64,000 bases of DNA from Anaerolineales bacterium. GTDB lineage: Bacteria; Chloroflexota; Anaerolineae; 4572-78; J111. Below the pieces are notes generated by a model. The model made no database searches. It had not been told where the DNA came from and worked only from the letters and a program-made list of their open reading frames with translations. The stretch spans positions 1,922,001-1,986,000 of the forward strand of contig JABTUK010000001.1 of NCBI GenBank assembly GCA_015075405.1, given 5' to 3'. Positions 40,783 to 50,311 of the stretch are shown piece after piece. The translations under genes were made by a program, and so were the position numbers. Every line of letters begins with the position of its first letter. The first letter of the stretch is position 1.

Positions 40783-41394
40783 ATGAAAAATCGTTTATGG
40801 TTGGTAGTGGTAGGAATTATGGGCCTGGTGATTGCTGCGCCGGTGGCCTGGTATTTGGCTTCACCCCTGTTTATCAATAAGGTGGTTGAGGAGGAGTTTC
40901 CGGTCCAAATTCCCAACGCAGAAGAATTAGCCCAAATGCCGGCAGAAAAACGCAAAGAGATGGAAGCCGAGGCGCTGGAAGTGGCGGCCAAGATGCCGGA
41001 TAAGGTCATGGACGAGGCCATGCCTGAGGTTGTGCCGGATAATCAGCCGGTGTTGGTGCTGCAAGGTCAATTCAAAGATGCCGACAGTTTCCACAAAGGC
41101 TCCGGGCAGGCGGCGATTTATCAATTGGCCGATGGCTCCCACGTGTTGCGCTTTGAGGATTTCTCGGCCACCAATGGGCCAGATTTGCATGTTATCCTGT
41201 CAAGCCACCCGGCCCCCACCTCAAGCGAGGAGGTAATGCGGGGTTATCTCGATCTCGGCTCGCTCAAAGGCAATATCGGCAGCCAAAATTATACCATTCC
41301 GGCTGGAACTGATGTTGCGCAGTTTAAGAGCGTCGTCATTTATTGCCAGCCTTTTCATGTGGTTTTTGCTACGGCTTTATTGAGTAGCCAGTAA
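40783..41394 (+). CDS. DM13-domain protein, membrane-anchored
   Basis: 203 residues: an N-terminal membrane helix (LWLVVVGIMGLVIAAPVAWY), an acidic helical spacer, and a DM13 domain (FKDADSFHKGSGQAAIYQL, FEDFSATNGPDLHVILSSH) with a conserved Cys in VIYCQPF near the C terminus. DM13 domains are proposed to act in extracytoplasmic electron transfer. The downstream molybdopterin oxidoreductase gene supports a redox role. Confidence 0.87.
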   Translation: MKNRLWLVVVGIMGLVIAAPVAWYLASPLFINKVVEEEFPVQIPNAEELAQMPAEKRKEMEAEALEVAAKMPDKVMDEAMPEVVPDNQPVLVLQGQFKDADSFHKGSGQAAIYQLADGSHVLRFEDFSATNGPDLHVILSSHPAPTSSEEVMRGYLDLGSLKGNIGSQNYTIPAGTDVAQFKSVVIYCQPFHVVFATALLSSQ

Positions 41395-41433
41395 TCAGAA
41401 ATCAGTGAGCAGAAAGAAAGGACTTTTGTTGTG

Positions 41434-42072
41434 ATGTTTTTCAAACGGAAAGAAGCTCAAGAGCAAATGGATTTGGAAAAGAAACTCCCTCCCGGCCAGT
41501 CGTTGACCCAAAAATGGCCGGTGCTACACGTGGGCGCAACACCCGTGTTTAACCCGGCCACCTGGGACTTTTATATCTGGGGCCTGGTGAAGCAGCCCAA
41601 ACGTTTTACCTGGGAAGAGTTCAGCGCCTTGCCCACCGTCGAGCAGGTTTCGGATATGCACTGTGTGACCCGCTGGAGCAAATTCGACAGTACTTTTGAA
41701 GGCATTCCCATTGCCGAGGTGATGAAACATGTTGAGCTGCTGCCGGAAGCCAAATATGTGATGGTTCATGCCGACCCCGGCTACACTACCAATTTGCCGT
41801 TGGACGAATTTCTGGACGATGATGTCATGTTTGTGCTCAAGTACGAAGGCCGGCCGCTGGAGCCGGAACACGGTTATCCGGTACGATTGCTGGCGCCCAA
41901 ACTGTATTTGTGGAAGAGCGCCAAATGGGTGCGCGGCCTGGAATTTATACCCGAAGATCAGCCCGGTTTTTGGGAACAATATGGCTATCACATGCACGGT
42001 GACCCCTGGAAGGAAGAACGGTTTGGCGGTTTTTTGGTAAATACCATGCAGAAAATACGCTCGGGCCGGTGA
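41434..42072 (+). CDS. Molybdopterin-dependent oxidoreductase, sulfite oxidase fold
   Basis: A 212-residue single domain of the oxidoreductase molybdopterin-binding family (PF00174). The molybdenum-ligating Cys is in VSDMHCVTRWSKFDSTFEG (about residue 78). The fold motifs YTTNLPLDEFLDDDVMF and GYPVRLLAPKLYLWKSAKW are conserved. There is no signal peptide or Tat motif, unlike MsrP, and no haem domain, so it is probably cytoplasmic or needs a partner. A GTG at 41431 is an alternative start. A terminator at 42101 ends the DM13-oxidoreductase unit. Confidence 0.9.
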   Translation: MFFKRKEAQEQMDLEKKLPPGQSLTQKWPVLHVGATPVFNPATWDFYIWGLVKQPKRFTWEEFSALPTVEQVSDMHCVTRWSKFDSTFEGIPIAEVMKHVELLPEAKYVMVHADPGYTTNLPLDEFLDDDVMFVLKYEGRPLEPEHGYPVRLLAPKLYLWKSAKWVRGLEFIPEDQPGFWEQYGYHMHGDPWKEERFGGFLVNTMQKIRSGR

Positions 42073-42100
42073 GAGCCACAGCGACCAAAACGAATCTATC

Positions 42101-42133
42101 AAAAGAGGGCTTACGAGAAGCCCTCTTTTCTTT
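42101..42133 (+). terminator. Intrinsic terminator after the molybdopterin oxidoreductase
   Basis: AAAAGAGGGCTT, ACGAG, AAGCCCTCTTTT, then CTTT. About 200 bases without a gene follow before the kinase promoter. Confidence 0.9.
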
Positions 42134-42300
42134 AAGGATGGAATTTGTCGTCCTATGGGGAGAATCAAACTGATTTTAAATTTTTTTCTAACCTTTCTCA
42201 TATTTTTTTATGGTAGAGTTTTATGGTCAGTAGTAGGCAATTTTGTCAGAGCAAAATAAAGCACTTGGGGACAAAAGGGGAGGTGGCCTAAAATTTTAGG

Positions 42301-42328
42301 TTGACAACGACCCACCCTATGATACAAT
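42301..42328 (+). promoter_or_regulatory. Promoter of the histidine kinase (leaderless)
   Basis: TTGACA (42301-42306), 16 bases, TACAAT (42323-42328), followed by only six bases (GAAGTT) before the ATG at 42335. The transcript should begin at the start codon. Confidence 0.75.
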
Positions 42329-42334
42329 GAAGTT

Positions 42335-44794
42335 ATGCAGCTATTATGGCGCCGGCTAAAAACCTACTTTAACTCACGCATACGTTTTAAAATTATTCTG
42401 CCGTATGCGTTATTGATCCTCCTTTTGTCTCTTATCGGCGTATATGTGGCCGTAAACTTTGTGGCCGAATCGCTACAGGAGCGATTTACCGGGCAATTGG
42501 TTGAAGCCGGCAGCGTGGTGGCTGATAGTTTTGTTCGCCGTGAGCAAGAGCACCTTTCGGGTATCAATTTAATTGCCTTTACCGAAGGAATTGACGCGGC
42601 GATCCTGGATAAGGATCGCGCCAAGCTCCGATCTCTGGTTTTCCCGCTGGTTGTTACCAATAAACTGGACCGGGTTGACCTGATAGATTTAGAAGGACGG
42701 CAACTGCTGGAAATTCATCGCCCGCCCAATTCCACAGATATTGAGGATTATACTACCTCCGATGGGGCCAATCTATCAGATTGGCCGATTGTGCAAAAAG
42801 TTCTCAGCCGGGTAGTTGATGAGAAAGGGGATAAGTATGTTACCCTGGCCAATATAGAAGGCCAGGAGATGTTAATTACTATTGGTCCAATCCGGCAAGG
42901 GGATGAGATTGTGGGGGCCATTATGGTCAGCAGTTATGTGCAGGATTTATTGAGAATGCTGGCGCAATTTACCTTTGCTGACATCACCTTGTACGGTCTG
43001 AATGGGCAGGTTATCAATACAACCCTGGGTACCGGAGGACAGGCTGCAGTAGAAGCCTTGACTCTGAGCAAAATAGAAACACGAACCTTATTAACCGAGG
43101 GCGCTGAACAAAGTCTCTTCCGGTCTTTAAACTTTAGAGGGCGCGAATTCAATCTGGTTTTTGGGGTATTTCGAGCCAGAGGCGAACCGCTGGGCTTTTA
43201 CTCGGTGGCGCTGCCCAGGACATTTATTGAGTCCCGAGAAACGACTCTCCGCGATCGGATGGTGCTGATTTTTGCCGTCGCCTTACCCCTGGTGTTTGCT
43301 ATTGGCTATTTTACGGCTAATGCCATCACCAAGCGGGTACAGCATTTGATGGAAAATGCCATGGCTGTAGCCAGCGGTGATTTTACCCGGCGCACAGCCA
43401 TTGAGTCAGATGACGAGATAGGTTCGCTGGCCAATTCGCTGGATCATATGACCGAGAGTCTGGCCCGTTATACCTCTGCCCTGCAAAAGCGGATTGAAGA
43501 GTTGACGGCCCTGTACGAGGGTAGTACAGCCGTTACCATCAAGTCGGGCCTGAACCTGGACCACGTGCTAGAGGCGGTGACCAGTAGTTTGAAGGAAGTT
43601 ATCCGAGGCACGGATGAGGTCATTGTCTATTTGTTGGATGAAAGCGGCCGGTTATTAATCCCTCGCGCCTCAACCACCAACGATCTGACTGCTCTGCCCA
43701 ATCTGGCTTTTGAAGAAAAAGGAGCCGTCCGAACCCTGTTAGCCGCGGCCAAACCTCAGAGTATTCAGTTGGCCGATATAGGTGCTCATTCGTTGAATGG
43801 AACCTTCAATAGAACGGGAACATCGCCAGTGATGATTGCGCCTTTGATTGCCGCCCAGGAGACGGTGGGCATGCTTATGGTCATTCCCGATGAAGCCTAC
43901 CCCCAAACCGAGTTAATGGAAGAAGACAATGAGCGGCTTTTGGGAACAATGGCCAATCAGGCCGCGATTGCTATTAAGAATGCTCAGCTTTTTGAAGCAA
44001 CCCAGCAGGCTTACGAAAAGGTCCGCAAATCTGATGAACAGAAAACTCAGTTTATCTACATTGCTGCTCATGAACTGCGCACACCGCTGGGAGCAATGAT
44101 GGGCTATGCCAGTTATGCCGAAAAGCGGGTACCGGAAAAGCTGCGTAAATCTATGCGCTTTATGGTGGCCAGTACGGTGCGCATGCGGACTATGGTGGAC
44201 GCCATGCTAACCATTCAACGCCTGGATACGGGCACAGCCATTCTACGGCTCGACGCTACCCATATCCAGGGGGTGATTGATAAAGTTGTGGCTGATTTTG
44301 AAGCAATGGCCGAGTTGGAAGGACATACCTTAACCGTTAACCTACCCGACGACCTGCCCACAATCCAGGCTGACGCCGAAAAAGTAGAACTCATCTTATC
44401 TAACCTGATCTCGAATGCCATCAAATTTACGCCAGAAGGAGGGCGGATTGAGGTTAGCGCCCAGAATTATCACAAAGGTATTCTGGTGAGCGTAAAGGAT
44501 AACGGGGCCGGGATTGCCCCGGCGGATCAGGAACGCATTTTTGAACGGTTTATGCAACTTCGGGCCAATCATATTGCCGGGCATGGGGGATTTGGTCTGG
44601 GGTTAACTATTGTTAAACAACTGGTTGAATTGCACGAAGGGCAGGTGTGGATAGAAAGCGAGCCGGGTAAAGGCAGCACCTTTTTCTTTACCTTGCCTCA
44701 AGAAACCCCCTTAACCGAGACCGCAGTTCAACCTAAAGCCATTAATCCATCCCTTAAGAAGAGGATGGAAGAGTTTCTATTAGAGATACCTTAA
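42335..44794 (+). CDS. Sensor histidine kinase with extracytoplasmic sensor, HAMP and GAF domains
   Basis: 819 residues. TM1 lies at about 22-42 (IILPYALLILLLSLIGVYVA). An extracytoplasmic cache-like sensor spans about 43-305, with TM2 at about 308-328. HAMP follows (AVASGDFTRRTAIESDDEIG), then a GAF domain (about 400-560) and HisKA with the phospho-His in IAAHELRTPLGAMMGY (about 583). The HATPase has NLISNAIKFTPEGG, DNGAGIAPADQERIF and GGFGLGLTIV. There is no Shine-Dalgarno; the start lies at the predicted transcription start. The PKD protein follows after 11-17 bases and a single-domain response regulator lies beyond it. Confidence 0.93.
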   Translation: MQLLWRRLKTYFNSRIRFKIILPYALLILLLSLIGVYVAVNFVAESLQERFTGQLVEAGSVVADSFVRREQEHLSGINLIAFTEGIDAAILDKDRAKLRSLVFPLVVTNKLDRVDLIDLEGRQLLEIHRPPNSTDIEDYTTSDGANLSDWPIVQKVLSRVVDEKGDKYVTLANIEGQEMLITIGPIRQGDEIVGAIMVSSYVQDLLRMLAQFTFADITLYGLNGQVINTTLGTGGQAAVEALTLSKIETRTLLTEGAEQSLFRSLNFRGREFNLVFGVFRARGEPLGFYSVALPRTFIESRETTLRDRMVLIFAVALPLVFAIGYFTANAITKRVQHLMENAMAVASGDFTRRTAIESDDEIGSLANSLDHMTESLARYTSALQKRIEELTALYEGSTAVTIKSGLNLDHVLEAVTSSLKEVIRGTDEVIVYLLDESGRLLIPRASTTNDLTALPNLAFEEKGAVRTLLAAAKPQSIQLADIGAHSLNGTFNRTGTSPVMIAPLIAAQETVGMLMVIPDEAYPQTELMEEDNERLLGTMANQAAIAIKNAQLFEATQQAYEKVRKSDEQKTQFIYIAAHELRTPLGAMMGYASYAEKRVPEKLRKSMRFMVASTVRMRTMVDAMLTIQRLDTGTAILRLDATHIQGVIDKVVADFEAMAELEGHTLTVNLPDDLPTIQADAEKVELILSNLISNAIKFTPEGGRIEVSAQNYHKGILVSVKDNGAGIAPADQERIFERFMQLRANHIAGHGGFGLGLTIVKQLVELHEGQVWIESEPGKGSTFFFTLPQETPLTETAVQPKAINPSLKKRMEEFLLEIP

Positions 44795-44811
44795 CTTTCT
44801 TATGAGTGGCC

Positions 44812-47800
44812 ATGGCCGACTTTGAGACCACCGCCAGACAAATAGGCCGGCGAAAGTGGCGAAGTGTGCCGCGCTTCGATATTCTTTTGCTTGTCTTTTT
44901 AATAATTGGCTGGTCGCTCATTTTTGCTACGGCTACTTTGGGACTACAAAATTCTCCGGGCCCCTGGCTTGAGGTAGGTTTAGTTTCAAAAGTATCGGCT
45001 GATTACTCGGTTAAAGCCTCCGACTCGACCCGAGTGGCCCCCATCAGGCCGCAAGTTGTTGAAGCGGTGAGGCAGGATCAGGCTCTTCGTGTAACTCCAA
45101 CCCCTTTAGCTGCTATCCCAACCTTAACTCAAGAACCCACCCTGACCCCTACTATTGGTTCAGACACACTTCAAGTCAATGCCGGCGGTCCCTACACCGG
45201 GGATGAAGGCAGCCCCATTGCGGTAACGGCTGAATTAGCCGGATCGGTGCTCAATTTGGTGCCGGGGGTGGTAAATTATGCCTGGGACCTGGATAATGAT
45301 GGTCAGTATGATGATTTCAATGGCCCGGCCGCTTCGGTTACTTTTTATGATGAGGGTGACTACGTTGTTGCTGTTCAGGCAACTGATTTGGTGGGACGGG
45401 TCGGCATGGCTGTCGCTACCATCTTGGTGAACAATGTGCCGCCGTTGGTTGAGCTGGGGCAGGATATTCTGGCTGAAGAGGGCCAGGAAGTTGCTTTTAT
45501 GGGTATTGCTAATGACCCTGGGCACGATGTCTTGCTCTATGAATGGGACTTTGGCGACGGCCAGCCCAAAGTAAGCGGTACTTTGACTCCCCGCCATACC
45601 TATCAGGATAATGGGGATTACGCGGTGCGCCTCACCGTTCGTGATAATGATGGTGGTGTAACGGAAGAAACGCTGCTGGTCAATGTAATTAACCTGCCGC
45701 CGCTAGTAGATGCCGGCTCTGATCAGCGTGTCAACGAGGGAGAGCGGGCTACATTTAACGGTACCGCTACCGATCCGGGTTCTTTGGACACCCTGACCTA
45801 CGCCTGGGACTTTAGCTACGATGGCCGCACGTTTACCACCGAAGCAAACGGGCCCTCTGCCTCAAAAATCTACCCCAATGGACCGCTTAAGGTTGTGGCG
45901 GCCTTACGGGTGCGCGACCAGGATGGTGGGGAAACGATTGATACAGTTGATGTGACGGTGGGTAATGTGCCCCCGGTTATCACCGGCGTCTCCAACAACG
46001 GGCCGGTGGGCGAAGGGTCTCCCCTGGCTCTGACCGTTAGCGCTAAAGATGTGGGCAATGACCCGCTGACGTTTGCCGTTGATTGGGATAATGACGGTTC
46101 TTTTGACGAGGTTGGACCGGACAATACCATTTCAAATATCTGGTATAACCAGGGTGATTATACCGTGCGTATTCGGGTTGACGATGGCGACGGCGGTCAG
46201 GCTTTTGCCACCACTCAGGTCTCTACTTTCAACCAGCCGCCGATAGCCGTGGCCAGCGCCACTAGCGGCGTGCTGGAAGGCTCTGCGGTTTCGTTTGACG
46301 CCAGCGACTCCAGCGATCCCGGCTCGAATGATGCGCTGACCTACAGTTGGAGCTTTGGCGACGGCCAAAATGGCAGCGGAGAAAACACTACTCATACCTA
46401 TGACGACAACGGTGTGTACAGCGCCACCCTGACCGTTACCGATGACAGCGGCGCTTTCAGCTCCGCGGGCGTGGCCGTGACAGTTTTAAATGCTAACCCC
46501 GTTGTTGAGGCTGGACCTGACCAGACCATAGACGAAAATACCCCTATGGCTTATAACGGCATCGCCACTGACCCTGGGGTTCGTGATGTATTGACTTATA
46601 CCTGGAATTTCGGTGATGGTACGGCGACAGGAGCATCCGGGACGCATGTCTATCCTGATGGTCCGAGAGAATATATCGTAGGGCTACAAGTAGTGGATGA
46701 CGACGGAGGGGTAGCTAACGATACCTTTAAAGTCACCGTAAGAAATGTATCTCCCAAGGATGTTACCGGCGGCTCCTATACCTGTGATGAAAACGAAACT
46801 ATTGAGTTAACCGCCAGTGCTACGGATGTACCCAATGATGTGTCGGACCTGGTTTTTGAGTGGGATTTGGACAGCAATCCAACTTTTGAGCAAAAGGGTA
46901 GGCAAGTTTCTTATGATTGCTCTCGATCTGGAACGCAGATCGTTCGATTGCGAGTGACAGACGACGCTTATAACAGCAACGAGGATGATGCCCATGATGG
47001 CGAAAGTTTTGGCACGGCTCAAATAGAAATCAATAATGTGCCGCCCGTCGCTGTGGCTACCGCCAATCCCCTGACCACTACTATTAATGTCCCGATAATT
47101 TTTGACTCCAGCGGCAGCTACGACCCCAGCCCTGGCCCCGATACCTTAACCTACCGCTGGAACTTTGGCGATGGCATCACCATGACCACGACCAGCATTA
47201 CCGTAACCCACATCTATACCGATGATGGACTCTATACGGTCTCTTTGCGCGTCTTCGATAGCAGTGGCGACAGCACCGTGACCAGGCTTCCGGTGCGGAT
47301 TGCAAACTTGCCGCCCATTGCTGTGGCTGTGGCTACCCCCGCTACGGTCGCTAAAGGCACAAGCGTAACATTTGATGGGAGCGGCTCAAGCGACCCGGAT
47401 GATACGAATTTAACCTATCAATGGGATTTTGGCAATGGCAGCCCGGTAGCCAATGGGGTGAGCGTAAATTATACTTATCCTAACGGGGGAACTTATACCG
47501 CCATCCTCACCGTTACCGACGACAATAATGACAGCGCTACTGCCTCTGTCGTCATTACCGTTAATAATGCTCCGCCTGTAGCCGAAGCGGGACCTGACCA
47601 GACAATAAACGAAGGTGACGCCGCAACCTTTAATGGCAGCGCTACCACCGATCCGGATGACGCTCCGGCTACGTTGACCTATCGGTGGGATTTTGGCGAC
47701 GGCAGCCCAATCGCCACCGGGGTGAGTGTTAATCATACTTTCCAGAATGGACCGGCTAACTATACCGTTACCCTGACCGTCACCGATAGCGACGGTGCGA

Positions 47801-48369
47801 CTGATACGGACACTCTACAGGTGACGGTGAATAATGTTGCGCCGGCAGCCAACGCCGGCCCTGACCAGACGGTAAATGAGGGTGACACGGTTACATTTAA
47901 CGGCAGCGGCAGCGACGCCGGCGGCGATGGGCTGACCTTCGAGTGGGATTTTGATTACGACGGCAGCAATTTTACCGTTGATGCGACTGACCAGAACCCC
48001 AGCATCACCTTCCCGGATGGCCCGGCAACCCGCACGATTGCCCTGCGCGTCACCGACAGTGATGGGGCCGTCAGCGCGGTTGACACGGCTCAAGTTACGG
48101 TCAATAATGTTGCGCCTACGGCTCGCGCCAACGCCAGCGCCACCACCATTACTCTGGGCGAGGCGATCACTTTTGATGGCAGCGCCTCTAGCGACCCTGG
48201 CGCTGACACGCTTACCTATCAATGGGACTTTGGTGATACCAATACCGGCAGCGGGGTCAACCCGACCTATACCTATTCCAGTGCGGGACAATACGATGTC
48301 ACCTTGACTGTCACCGACGAGGATGGGGCATCTGACACTGATACAATCCAGATTACAGTCAATAATTAG
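44812..48369 (+). CDS. Membrane-anchored surface protein with 12 PKD domains
   Basis: About 1185 residues. A short basic N terminus is followed by one membrane helix (FDILLLVFLIIGWSLIFATA). A Pro/Thr linker then leads into twelve consecutive PKD beta-sandwich repeats. Each has the LTYxWDFGDG-type motif, a central YxxxGxYxVxLxVxD and a terminal VTVNNVxP hinge; repeats 4, 7 and 11 are divergent. The last repeat ends exactly at the stop, with no sorting signal. It is a rigid rod anchored at its N terminus, probably for adhesion or polysaccharide binding. GTG at 44806 is an alternative start. Its position between a sensor kinase and a response regulator hints at a sensing role. Confidence 0.87.
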   Translation: MADFETTARQIGRRKWRSVPRFDILLLVFLIIGWSLIFATATLGLQNSPGPWLEVGLVSKVSADYSVKASDSTRVAPIRPQVVEAVRQDQALRVTPTPLAAIPTLTQEPTLTPTIGSDTLQVNAGGPYTGDEGSPIAVTAELAGSVLNLVPGVVNYAWDLDNDGQYDDFNGPAASVTFYDEGDYVVAVQATDLVGRVGMAVATILVNNVPPLVELGQDILAEEGQEVAFMGIANDPGHDVLLYEWDFGDGQPKVSGTLTPRHTYQDNGDYAVRLTVRDNDGGVTEETLLVNVINLPPLVDAGSDQRVNEGERATFNGTATDPGSLDTLTYAWDFSYDGRTFTTEANGPSASKIYPNGPLKVVAALRVRDQDGGETIDTVDVTVGNVPPVITGVSNNGPVGEGSPLALTVSAKDVGNDPLTFAVDWDNDGSFDEVGPDNTISNIWYNQGDYTVRIRVDDGDGGQAFATTQVSTFNQPPIAVASATSGVLEGSAVSFDASDSSDPGSNDALTYSWSFGDGQNGSGENTTHTYDDNGVYSATLTVTDDSGAFSSAGVAVTVLNANPVVEAGPDQTIDENTPMAYNGIATDPGVRDVLTYTWNFGDGTATGASGTHVYPDGPREYIVGLQVVDDDGGVANDTFKVTVRNVSPKDVTGGSYTCDENETIELTASATDVPNDVSDLVFEWDLDSNPTFEQKGRQVSYDCSRSGTQIVRLRVTDDAYNSNEDDAHDGESFGTAQIEINNVPPVAVATANPLTTTINVPIIFDSSGSYDPSPGPDTLTYRWNFGDGITMTTTSITVTHIYTDDGLYTVSLRVFDSSGDSTVTRLPVRIANLPPIAVAVATPATVAKGTSVTFDGSGSSDPDDTNLTYQWDFGNGSPVANGVSVNYTYPNGGTYTAILTVTDDNNDSATASVVITVNNAPPVAEAGPDQTINEGDAATFNGSATTDPDDAPATLTYRWDFGDGSPIATGVSVNHTFQNGPANYTVTLTVTDSDGATDTDTLQVTVNNVAPAANAGPDQTVNEGDTVTFNGSGSDAGGDGLTFEWDFDYDGSNFTVDATDQNPSITFPDGPATRTIALRVTDSDGAVSAVDTAQVTVNNVAPTARANASATTITLGEAITFDGSASSDPGADTLTYQWDFGDTNTGSGVNPTYTYSSAGQYDVTLTVTDEDGASDTDTIQITVNN

Positions 48370-48425
48370 CTACCCCGACTACTGGCCTTGGAGTAGAAGG
48401 AGATAGACCCGATTGCGAGTCATGC

Positions 48426-48455
48426 TTGGACGATTGCCGGGAATTATACTATAAT
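48426..48455 (+). promoter_or_regulatory. Promoter upstream of the single-domain response regulator
   Basis: TTGGAC (48426-48431), 18 bases, perfect TATAAT (48450-48455), leaving a leader of about 150 bases before the gene. Confidence 0.65.
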
Positions 48456-48611
48456 TCTATAGTTGAATGATGGTGAGGGAGGCGCTGACATCAATACACT
48501 TGATAGCCAGGCCAACAGACCGCAGTAACGGGAACTAACTGTGGACTGTTTCTCTCCAACCCAAATTTGTTGTGTAGGTGGGATTGAACAGAGAAACGGA
48601 AGGAGATGTTA

Positions 48612-49058
48612 ATGGCAGGTCATTTTAACTCGACTTTAATTCCAAAACGGGCATTGAAATATTTTGAGGCTAACCGCAACGTTTTAGTGATTGAGGATGA
48701 TAAAGTTTTAGGGCAGATGGTTACCGAAATTTTGGATGATGTGGGGTTTGAAGTTACCACCGCGCAAAATGGCCGGATTGCCTTTGAAAAGCTCAAAAAT
48801 ATCCCCATTGATTTTATTGTGCTCGATATTTTGTTGCCCGAAAAAGATGGCTTTGAAATTTACGCCGAGTTGCAGGCTAACCCTGAGACCAAAGATATTC
48901 CGGTCATGTTGGTTACAGCCTGGGCTGATGAGCGGAATATCGAACGGGCTTCGCAAATGGGGATACAGCACTTTTTACCCAAGCCCTTCACTGAGGATGA
49001 ACTGCTGTACACCATCTTAACTTTGCTGGTAGACCATTCACGCAAAGAAAGCCGTTAA
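48612..49058 (+). CDS. Single-domain response regulator (REC only)
   Basis: 148 residues, all receiver domain. The acidic pocket is VIEDD (about residue 30), the phospho-acceptor Asp is in FIVLDILLPEKDG (about 75), the Thr is in MLVTAWA and the Lys is in FLPKPFTEDEL. There is no output domain, so it likely acts by protein contacts or phosphotransfer. AGGAG lies six bases before ATG 48612. The likely partner is the kinase upstream of the PKD gene. Confidence 0.93.
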   Translation: MAGHFNSTLIPKRALKYFEANRNVLVIEDDKVLGQMVTEILDDVGFEVTTAQNGRIAFEKLKNIPIDFIVLDILLPEKDGFEIYAELQANPETKDIPVMLVTAWADERNIERASQMGIQHFLPKPFTEDELLYTILTLLVDHSRKESR

Positions 49059-49144
49059 CAATTCAAAGTAAGTCTTCAGCCTTCAGAGTTTGTTAAACAC
49101 CGGCTTCTGAACGTTGATCACTTCCTTCTTTTAGAGGAAGAGTG

Positions 49145-49507
49145 ATGACAAATCCTAAACAAGTCTATATCACCATTGAGTGGCAAGAACAAGGTCCTTT
49201 AGAAGAGGCAACCGGGCGGCGGCTGTGGCGGAAGGAACGAAAAGTTTGCGCCGTTGACGACTACCCCCAGTTATTACCATGCAATAACCCCAATTGTATA
49301 GACGGCGGCTTTGATATTGGCGATAAAATTGCTACCTTGCTAAATTCCGGCGAAAATAACGAGCAAAACTCTTTGATTTGCCGTAACGCCATTAACAAAG
49401 ATCGCAGCAAACGCTGCTTGCACATCATTACTTACTCCATTGCCTGCGTACGTCCCTACCAGCGCCAAAAACCCCAGCCTGTTGTGTCAGATAGTAACCT
49501 GCATTGA
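49145..49507 (+). CDS. Small Cys-containing protein of unknown function
   Basis: 120 residues with a CNNPNC motif (about residue 47) and further cysteines in LICRNA, KRCLHI and IACVRP, suggesting a metal site. No membrane helix. The phrase YITIEWQEQGPLEEATGRRL at the N terminus resembles no family I know. GTG at 49142 is an alternative start. A terminator follows directly. Confidence 0.55.
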   Translation: MTNPKQVYITIEWQEQGPLEEATGRRLWRKERKVCAVDDYPQLLPCNNPNCIDGGFDIGDKIATLLNSGENNEQNSLICRNAINKDRSKRCLHIITYSIACVRPYQRQKPQPVVSDSNLH

Positions 49508-49518
49508 AATTACCCAAT

Positions 49519-49555
49519 AAAAAGCCCCGGCTTATTGCGCCGGGGCTTTTTATTT
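49519..49555. terminator. Bidirectional terminator between convergent genes
   Basis: AAAAAGCCCCGGC, seven bases, GCCGGGGCTTTTT. T-runs lie on both strands. It serves the Cys-containing gene and the response regulator gene. Confidence 0.92.
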
Positions 49556-49565
49556 AATCTCAAAG

Positions 49566-50261
49566 TTAAGACGTGGCAAAACGATAGCCAATGCCATGCT
49601 CAGTGAGAATATAGCGAGGGTTGCGCGGGTCATCCTCAATTTTGCGGCGCAGCCGCCAAATGTACCATTTAACGCTGTTCAGGCTGGCCTCGGCGTAATA
49701 GGGCCAAACATTTTCAAAGATAACATCAATCGGCAAAACCCGATCAACCCGCCGGGCCATAAACAGCAATAAATCGTACTCGGTGGGCGTCAGGTCTACA
49801 ACCTTGTTGCGGACCATCACCTGCCGGTTGGCCGGATCAATCACCAAGTCGCTGCCGCTAAAACGCAGCGGCAATCTATCCGAGTCGGGTACGGGAATCC
49901 GGGCACGGCGCAGCACTGCTTCGATACGAGCCTGTAACTCTTCTGGATAAAAGGGCTTAACCAAATAGTCGTCAGCCCCCATCTTTAACCCTTTGAGAAT
50001 GTCCTGCTGCGACCCGCGCGCCGAGAGAATAATGATCGGCACTTTGGAAATAGCCCGGATCGAGCGGCAGGTTTCCCAGCCATCCATGTGCGGCATCATC
50101 AAATCGAGAATGACCAGATGCGGCTTAATCTCGTGTAACTTTTGCAATCCCGTGGCTCCATCTTGAGCGGTGGTAACTTCGTAGCCCAACTTTTCCATGC
50201 TGTGTTGGATGAGTCGCAACACCAGATAATCGTCATCAATTGTCAAGATTCGTTCTGCCAC
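49566..50261 (-). CDS. OmpR/PhoB-family response regulator
   Basis: 231 residues. The receiver domain has IDDDY, the phospho-acceptor Asp in LVILDLMMPHMDG (about residue 53), IILSARG and LVKPF. A winged-helix DNA-binding domain occupies about 130-230 (LTPTEYDLLLFMARR, SVKWYIWRLRRKIEDDPRNP, YILTEHGIGYRF). It starts at GTG 50261. No kinase gene is adjacent on its strand, so it may be an orphan or pair with the kinase at 42335. Confidence 0.94.
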   Translation of the reverse strand: MAERILTIDDDYLVLRLIQHSMEKLGYEVTTAQDGATGLQKLHEIKPHLVILDLMMPHMDGWETCRSIRAISKVPIIILSARGSQQDILKGLKMGADDYLVKPFYPEELQARIEAVLRRARIPVPDSDRLPLRFSGSDLVIDPANRQVMVRNKVVDLTPTEYDLLLFMARRVDRVLPIDVIFENVWPYYAEASLNSVKWYIWRLRRKIEDDPRNPRYILTEHGIGYRFATS

Positions 50262-50311
50262 GCTAATACCCTTGCTGACGAGGTCTAAATGAAACCCGAT
50301 TTAGCTTTGCT

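Noticed and set aside
48470..48545. 23-codon frame in the leader of the response regulator
   Set aside because: No ribosome binding site and no coding character; probably chance.
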